64,000 nucleotides of DNA from NCBI RefSeq assembly GCF_000612585.1, contig NZ_JFCA01000033.1, forward strand, positions 1 through 64,000, read 5' to 3'. A model generated the notes under the pieces. The model saw only the letters and a list, made by a program, of their open reading frames with translations. It made no database searches and was not told the DNA's origin. Source of the stretch: Pseudomonas sp. CHM02. GTDB taxonomy: Bacteria; Pseudomonadota; Gammaproteobacteria; Pseudomonadales; Pseudomonadaceae. Every line of letters starts with the position of its first letter. Position 1 is the first letter of the stretch. This document shows positions 59,599 to 64,000 of this stretch, piece by piece. Made by a program: the position numbers and the translations under genes.

Positions 59599-60480
59599 AT
59601 GACCGGACCGATCCTGTTGCTTGTCTGCCTGCTGCTGATCGGCCTGTCGTTCTGGCAGTTTCACCACGGCCTGCGCAAAGCCCAGACGGACCGCGTGCTC
59701 GAGCGCCTCGGTGACGGCCAGCCCGAAACGCAGGAAGCCACTACCACGTGGACGGGCCTTGAGCGCATGTTCCAGCGCGCCGGGCTGGGCAAACCCACCG
59801 ACCGCCTGGGCCTGTGGCTGAGCGCCTGGGTGATCGGCGCGCTGCTGGGTTGGCTGTTCGCCGACGGATTGGGCCTGATCGCGATGATCGCAGGACCGCC
59901 CTTGGCGCTGCGCGTGTACATCAGTTGGCGTTATCAACGGCGTGTGCAACGCATGGTCGAACAACTGCCGCAGTTGCTCGACCACAGCGTGCGCAGCCTC
60001 AAGTCCGGCAGAACCTTGGCCGACGCCGTATTGGGCGGAGTCGAGAGCGTTGAGAACCCCCTTAAAGAAGCCATGGGCCGCGTACAGCGCAACGTGCGCA
60101 TGGGTGTCAGCCTGCCGGACTCGGTCAGCGACTTCGCCGAGTTCTACGAACAGGACGAATTCCGCCTGTTCGCCCTGGGGCTGAAGGTCAACCACCGCTA
60201 TGGCGGCAATGCCAGCGAGTTGTTGGAAAACCTGATCAAAATGATCCGCGAGCGGGAACAGGGCGCCCGTCAACTCAAGGCTATGACGGGTGAAACCCGT
60301 ATGACTGCGTATGTGTTGGGTGGGTTGCCAGTACTGATCGTGGGCTATTTCATCATGGTCAACCCTGACTACTTGATGACCATGTGGAACGACGACACCG
60401 GACGCATCATGCTGTTCAGCGCACTGGCCATGGACATTGGTGGCACATTAATCATGTGGCGCATGCTGAGGAGCGTCTGA
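59599..60480 (+). CDS. tadB: Tad inner-membrane platform protein TadB (293 aa)
   Basis: N-terminal membrane helix (MTGPILLLVCLLLIGLSFWQ), a pair of helices (LSAWVIGALLGWLFADGLG), the T2SSF domain (LPQLLDHSVRSLKSGRTLAD, then YEQDEFRLFALGLKVNHRYG) and a C-terminal helix pair. With TadC it forms the platform on which TadA acts. The ATG at 59599 is ten bases after the tadA stop; the longer frame overlaps tadA and is not used. Confidence 0.94.
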   Translation: MTGPILLLVCLLLIGLSFWQFHHGLRKAQTDRVLERLGDGQPETQEATTTWTGLERMFQRAGLGKPTDRLGLWLSAWVIGALLGWLFADGLGLIAMIAGPPLALRVYISWRYQRRVQRMVEQLPQLLDHSVRSLKSGRTLADAVLGGVESVENPLKEAMGRVQRNVRMGVSLPDSVSDFAEFYEQDEFRLFALGLKVNHRYGGNASELLENLIKMIREREQGARQLKAMTGETRMTAYVLGGLPVLIVGYFIMVNPDYLMTMWNDDTGRIMLFSALAMDIGGTLIMWRMLRSV

Positions 60481-60481
60481 G

Positions 60482-61369
60482 ATGGTTCTTCTGGCCAGTG
60501 CCCTGATGCTGCTCGCCGCCCTGGTATTGGTTGGGGGCCAATTGCTCGAACATCGCCGGCGTGACCGTCGGGTCGCTGAACGCCTGCAAGGGCGAATGGG
60601 CGGCGATGACAGGCTCGGCACGCTCATGCGTCAGCTGGGCGGTAGTACCCTGGCCCAGCGCTCGGTCAGCCTGGACAACGAGAGCCAGGTACTGCTCAAC
60701 CGAGTGGGCTGGCGAAAGTCCAGCCAACGCTCGCTGTTTGCGGCCTTTCAGATCGGTACGCCCATCGTTCTACTGGGTCTGACGCTCCTTGGCCAAGAGG
60801 TACTGTTCCCTCACGCGGACCCGGCATGGATTGCCCCGATGTTTGCCTTGGGCATCGGCTACCTGCTGCCCAAACGCGTGCTTGCCGCTGCCGCCAAACA
60901 TCGTCAGCAGACCATCGCCACTGAAATCTCGACCTTCATTCCACTGCTGCGCATCCTCTTTGAGTCAGGCATGGCGGTTGAACAGTCGCTACGGGTGCTT
61001 GGCAACGACGCCCAACGCTTGCTCCCCCACCTCACGCACGAACTGCGCCTGATCCTGGCGCGGGTCGATTCCGGGCTGGAGCTGGGCGAAGAACTGGGCA
61101 AGACCGCACGCTTGCTGGAAGTGGATGAGTTCACCGATACCTGCATCATCCTCCAGCAATTGATCCAGCAGGGCGGCGGCGCGATGAAGTCGTTGCTGGC
61201 CCTCAAGCAACTGCTCGACGACCGACGCCTGACCCGCTTGCAGGAATACATCTCGAAGATGTCGGCAAAAATGTCGGTGGTGATGATGGTGTTTCTGTTC
61301 CCCGCATTGCTGATCGTACTCGGCGGCCCGGCCTTCATCGGCATCGCTCGCGCCTTGACCCACTTTTGA
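60482..61369 (+). CDS. tadC: Tad inner-membrane platform protein TadC (295 aa)
   Basis: T2SSF-fold membrane protein: an N-terminal helix (MVLLASALMLLAALVLVGGQ), a central helix pair (IGTPIVLLGLTLLGQEVLF; MFALGIGYLLP), the cytoplasmic domain (ISTFIPLLRILFESGMAVEQ) and C-terminal helix (MSVVMMVFLFPALLIVLGGP). It starts one base after the tadB stop. Confidence 0.94.
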   Translation: MVLLASALMLLAALVLVGGQLLEHRRRDRRVAERLQGRMGGDDRLGTLMRQLGGSTLAQRSVSLDNESQVLLNRVGWRKSSQRSLFAAFQIGTPIVLLGLTLLGQEVLFPHADPAWIAPMFALGIGYLLPKRVLAAAAKHRQQTIATEISTFIPLLRILFESGMAVEQSLRVLGNDAQRLLPHLTHELRLILARVDSGLELGEELGKTARLLEVDEFTDTCIILQQLIQQGGGAMKSLLALKQLLDDRRLTRLQEYISKMSAKMSVVMMVFLFPALLIVLGGPAFIGIARALTHF

Positions 61370-61379
61370 GGAAGACTTG

Positions 61380-62090
61380 ATGAAAGCACTGATTGCCGGC
61401 CTGGTCCTGCTGATGCTCGGCGGCTGTGCCACCAATGGCCAATCCCCCTGGGCAGCGTTGACCTCATCCGGCAGTTGCGCCAAGCCGAGCTCGGACCAGG
61501 AACTGGCGCTCAACCTGTCCGATGACCTGGCCAACGAAGGCAAGCTCCACGCCAGTCTGGCCAACCTGCAAAGCCTGCCGGAGGCCTTGCCCCAAGTACG
61601 CCAGCGCAAGGCCCGCAATTACCGCTTGCTGGGGCGCAGCGAGGCCGAGCCGCTGTACCGCAGCCTGCTCGGCACCTGCATGACCGCCGAAGGCGAGCAC
61701 GGCCTGGGGCAATTGGCGGCGGCCAGGGGTGACAACAGCCTGGCGATGGCCCATATGCAACGAGCGGCACAACTGGCGCCCACCGACGAAAAAATCCGCA
61801 ATGACCTGGGCGTCGTGTACCTCAACCAATTGCGCATGGAAGACGCCCGCTTTGAATTCATGACCGCCATCGAGCTCAAGCAGAGCGATTCGCTGGCCGC
61901 CGTCAACCTGGTGACGTTGTTGATCTATCAGGACGACTGGGGGCAAGCGGCGAAGGTGGTCGGCCAGTTGGGCCTGAGCCCCGAACAAGTCACCGATGCC
62001 CAGGCCCGCGCGGAAAAACTCAAGGGTTCCAGCGCGGCGGCGCGCAAAGTCGCGGCGGTCAGCGATGCCCTGCCGGTGACCATCAAGTAA
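61380..62090 (+). CDS. tadD: Tad pilotin-like TPR lipoprotein TadD (236 aa)
   Basis: A lipobox (LMLGGCA) gives an outer-membrane lipoprotein. The mature part has tetratricopeptide-like helices (EHGLGQLAAARGDNSLAMAH, then NDLGVVYLNQLRMEDARFEF). TadD proteins act as pilotins for the RcpA secretin. The ATG at 61380 is used. A DUF3613-type gene follows ten bases later. Confidence 0.92.
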   Translation: MKALIAGLVLLMLGGCATNGQSPWAALTSSGSCAKPSSDQELALNLSDDLANEGKLHASLANLQSLPEALPQVRQRKARNYRLLGRSEAEPLYRSLLGTCMTAEGEHGLGQLAAARGDNSLAMAHMQRAAQLAPTDEKIRNDLGVVYLNQLRMEDARFEFMTAIELKQSDSLAAVNLVTLLIYQDDWGQAAKVVGQLGLSPEQVTDAQARAEKLKGSSAAARKVAAVSDALPVTIK

Positions 62091-62100
62091 GGAGCGATCG

Positions 62101-62370
62101 ATGAAAGCACACTACCTTATCGGCCTGGCACTGTTGCCGCTGAGCGCACTGGCCCTGGAACCGGGGCCGTCGTCCCCGCAGCAAGCAGAGACAGAAAACT
62201 GGCTGGCCTTGCAGGTCAATGGGCGTGCGGCTTCAGCCACACCGCAAAGAACCACGCCGGCGGAACGGGAGCAGGCCTTGCAGCGTTGGCTGGACAGTAA
62301 CAAGCACCCGATCCCGGAGTTCTTTGAAACAGAATCCGGTGGCTCGTCCAAGAGCGGGAAGAGTCAATAA
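62101..62370 (+). CDS. DUF3613-type secreted small protein (89 aa)
   Basis: A signal peptide (MKAHYLIGLALLPLSALA) precedes a mature domain with NWLALQVNGRAAS and LQRWLDSNKHPIPEFFETES, the pattern I know as DUF3613, found in Tad loci of Pseudomonas. It is periplasmic or secreted, with an accessory role in pilus assembly inferred from position. Terminal gene of this part of the operon; pprB follows convergently after 11 bases. Confidence 0.8.
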   Translation: MKAHYLIGLALLPLSALALEPGPSSPQQAETENWLALQVNGRAASATPQRTTPAEREQALQRWLDSNKHPIPEFFETESGGSSKSGKSQ

Positions 62371-62381
62371 CCCCTGGCGCG

Positions 62382-63170
62382 TCAGTGCGCCGTCACCCGT
62401 TGGCGCATCGCCGAGTTGTTCGGCGACAAGGCCAGGGCCAATTGGGTGCGGTTGTGCATATGCGTCAGGCGCAACACCTGCGACACGTAGAGCTTGACCG
62501 TGTTTTCGGTGATCCCCAGTTCGCAGGCGATCTGGTAGTTGGTCTGCCCCTTGCCCACCAGGCGCGCCACATCCAGCTGGCGCGGCGACAATTGGTTGAA
62601 GATGGTCGGGATCTCCACCGGCCCGGCCTCCTCGGCGACCAGCTCGCCGTCATCCGCCAACCCGGCGCCAGGGCTGCGACGTACTTTGTCGAGGTCCTGA
62701 TACAGGTCATTGATGGATTCAGAGAGGTATTGCAGCTTCTGGTTCAGGTGCCCCAGTTGCAGCTCTTTTCGCCGCTCCTCCAGCGCCGCTTCCTGGCGCT
62801 GCAGGCCTTCGAGCAATTCATCGAGGTTGATGGGCTTCTGGTAGTAATCCGAGATGCCCGCGCGCAGCGCCTTGATCACGTCCTGTTTGTCGGCACGCCC
62901 GGTGAGCATGATCGACTCGAACGCCCGCTGCTTGCCGGCCACTTTCTGCATGGCCTGCACCAGTTCGATGCCGTCCATGTCCGGCATGTGCAGGTCGCAC
63001 AACACCAGGCCGATCTCAGCGTCCTCACTGAAGCGCTGCAACGCATGCCGACTGGACTCACAAGGGACGCAGCGGTAACCGCTGCCTTCAAGAAATTCAC
63101 AGAGCTCTTCCACGATCAACGGCTGATCGTCGACCACGAGCACTTTCACCGCCGAGGTAAGCTTGTTCAC
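62382..63170 (-). CDS. pprB: PprB-type response regulator (262 aa)
   Basis: An N-terminal receiver domain (VLVVDDQPLIVEELCEFLEG, phospho-Asp in LVLCDLHMPDMDG, Thr in IMLTGRAD, Lys in YQKPI), a coiled-coil linker and a C-terminal LuxR-type HTH (LSPRQLDVARLVGKGQTNYQ, then GITENTVKLYVSQVL). In P. aeruginosa PprB, with the kinase PprA, turns on the Flp/Tad pilus and other surface adhesion genes. Its presence between tadD and fppA matches that locus. The kinase gene is not in the window. Confidence 0.9.
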   Translation of the reverse strand: MNKLTSAVKVLVVDDQPLIVEELCEFLEGSGYRCVPCESSRHALQRFSEDAEIGLVLCDLHMPDMDGIELVQAMQKVAGKQRAFESIMLTGRADKQDVIKALRAGISDYYQKPINLDELLEGLQRQEAALEERRKELQLGHLNQKLQYLSESINDLYQDLDKVRRSPGAGLADDGELVAEEAGPVEIPTIFNQLSPRQLDVARLVGKGQTNYQIACELGITENTVKLYVSQVLRLTHMHNRTQLALALSPNNSAMRQRVTAH

Positions 63171-63296
63171 GCGCTACTCCATGCCTGGCAAGCCAAAAGT
63201 TTGACCTATCCCTTTTGACGAAGAATCCTATACACCCACCCAATAAACGTAGACCTACTTTCCGACTATGTACATAGCGATAGAGGCCTTCTGCAA

Positions 63297-63746
63297 TTAA
63301 AGGATCCAAAACCAGTAGAGCGCAAACCCTGTCAGTACAAAGGGCGCAAAAGGCTGTTTTGTTGACACTCCCGCGGCCAGTGTTTGCTGGCGCGCGCTAA
63401 GCCTTTGACGGATAAGCACCCAGGCGCCCTGGCACACGGCGGCACCGATCAATGACCACAACAAAGCATCCAGCGTACTGCCCAGGGCCAGGGCGGCCAG
63501 CAGCTTCACATCCCCCGCGCCAAAACGTCCCAACGCATAACCCGGCAAGGTCAGCAGCAACGCCACTGCAAAGGCCCACCCTCCTTCGCTGGCGGGCGCG
63601 CCCAGCCAGGTAGCGCCTGCCCACAACAGGTAGATCAGCGCCAGCAACGCCACACCCAGGGTCAACCCGTTGGCGATTTGCCGCTGACGCATGTCCTGCC
63701 ACGCACAGAGCCCCAACCAGAGCAGTATCACCACGCCATGGATCAC
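63297..63746 (-). CDS. fppA: Prepilin peptidase FppA/TadV (149 aa)
   Basis: Membrane aspartyl protease: catalytic Asp residues in WQDMRQRQIAN and in the GAGDVKLL (GxGD) motif, with six hydrophobic segments. The length matches the short TadV type that lacks the methyltransferase domain. It processes Flp and the TadE-like pseudopilins. The start is a GTG at 63746 with GGGA nine bases upstream. Confidence 0.92.
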   Translation of the reverse strand: MIHGVVILLWLGLCAWQDMRQRQIANGLTLGVALLALIYLLWAGATWLGAPASEGGWAFAVALLLTLPGYALGRFGAGDVKLLAALALGSTLDALLWSLIGAAVCQGAWVLIRQRLSARQQTLAAGVSTKQPFAPFVLTGFALYWFWIL

Positions 63747-63818
63747 GTAAAAAACATCCCTTTTCGCTGAATGATTCTATGCTGATATCAGGTACTAGCC
63801 GTCAGGGTAGACGCAGTC

Positions 63819-64000
63819 ATGAAAAGAGGCCTCCCTAGAAAGCAAAAAGGTGCGGCGGCGATTGAGTTCGCCCTCGTCTTCGGGATCTTTTTTGCGGTGT
63901 TCTACGGGTTGATCAGCTACAGCCTGCCACTGCTGATGATGCAGTCATTCAACCAGGCGGCCGCCGAGGCCGTGCGGCAGGCGATGTCGGTGGACCCGGT
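63819..64000 (+). CDS. tadE: TadE-type pseudopilin, 5' part (runs off the window)
   Basis: The ATG at 63819 starts a basic N-terminus (MKRGLPRKQKGAAAIEFALV) followed by the hydrophobic helix (FGIFFAVFYGLISYSLPLLM). The GAAAIEFAL site is the TadE/TadG pseudopilin cleavage pattern. The coding frame is open to the last base. It is divergent from fppA, and TadF/TadG genes are expected beyond the edge. Confidence 0.88.
   Translation, partial: MKRGLPRKQKGAAAIEFALVFGIFFAVFYGLISYSLPLLMMQSFNQAAAEAVRQAMSVDP

Overview
The window is from a Pseudomonas, most likely of the P. fluorescens lineage. The right half (about 35.6-64 kb) has GC-rich codon use, Pseudomonas-style REP/REPIN hairpins and core genes in a recognisable order: adenine deaminase, copper chaperone/CopA/CueR, RIO kinase, thiolase-FabG-MaoC, and a PprB-type Tad/Flp pilus locus. 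The left half (about 1-35.6 kb) is by eye more AT-rich. It is built of short, mostly orphan genes in both orientations, with broken genes and an insertion-sequence remnant. I read it as an accessory (genomic-island) region. Its right edge coincides with a chaA-like antiporter gene that is cut after about 109 codons, next to 20 perfect copies of a hexanucleotide repeat.

Accessory region, left to right. 0.1-3.3 kb: small hypotheticals, a frameshifted gene, a stand-alone M41-like HExxH metallopeptidase with a decayed tandem copy, a membrane protein, and an IS3-type remnant that truncated a small membrane-protein gene. 3.3-9 kb: an HTH/coiled-coil protein, an MvaT/H-NS-like xenogeneic silencer, a DUF6236-like protein, a membrane-anchored protein and a GIY-YIG-like nuclease. 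9.4-13.7 kb: an AbiJ-like abortive-infection protein, a three-gene operon opposite an XRE-type regulator, a DEDDh exoribonuclease-like protein and small hypotheticals. 14.2-17.6 kb: an Mrr-like endonuclease, a BamE-like lipoprotein, and a DUF3800 protein overlapping a PD-(D/E)xK protein gene. 18.3-20.8 kb: a cassette of three conserved-looking small proteins (one Cys-rich, one with a Cas2-like pattern) followed by a PD-(D/E)xK nuclease candidate. 21.2-23.5 kb: a 59-aa gene, a perfect intrinsic terminator, and a C39/papain-like peptidase gene starting right at the terminator. 24.2-27 kb: a restriction-endonuclease-like protein, an effector-gene remnant and a DUF4238-like protein. 27.5-30.2 kb: a retron-type reverse transcriptase with an upstream hairpin, an 84-aa protein and a downstream trypsin-like protease. 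30.4-35.3 kb: a DUF808 membrane protein and a complete Gabija pair (GajA OLD nuclease plus GajB UvrD-like helicase).

Most recognisable folds here (nucleases, proteases, reverse transcriptase, Abi domain, H-NS-like silencer) fit an anti-phage or mobile-element conflict island. Only Gabija is a named system I can assign with confidence. The retron-protease module, the small-protein/nuclease cassette and the 59-aa/peptidase pair are the best places to look for undescribed biology.

Core region. Copper export is organised as copZ, a small secreted protein, copA and cueR, with two CueR-type operators. The thiolase, FabG4-type reductase and MaoC dehydratase form a fatty-acyl module. From 50.5 kb to the end the genes concern the cell surface: a Gly-rich collagen-like lipoprotein, a two-partner-secretion-type outer-membrane transporter, Flp pilin, CpaB, RcpA/CpaC secretin, TadZ, TadA, TadB, TadC, TadD, a DUF3613 protein, PprB, the prepilin peptidase FppA and the start of a TadE-type pseudopilin that runs off the window.
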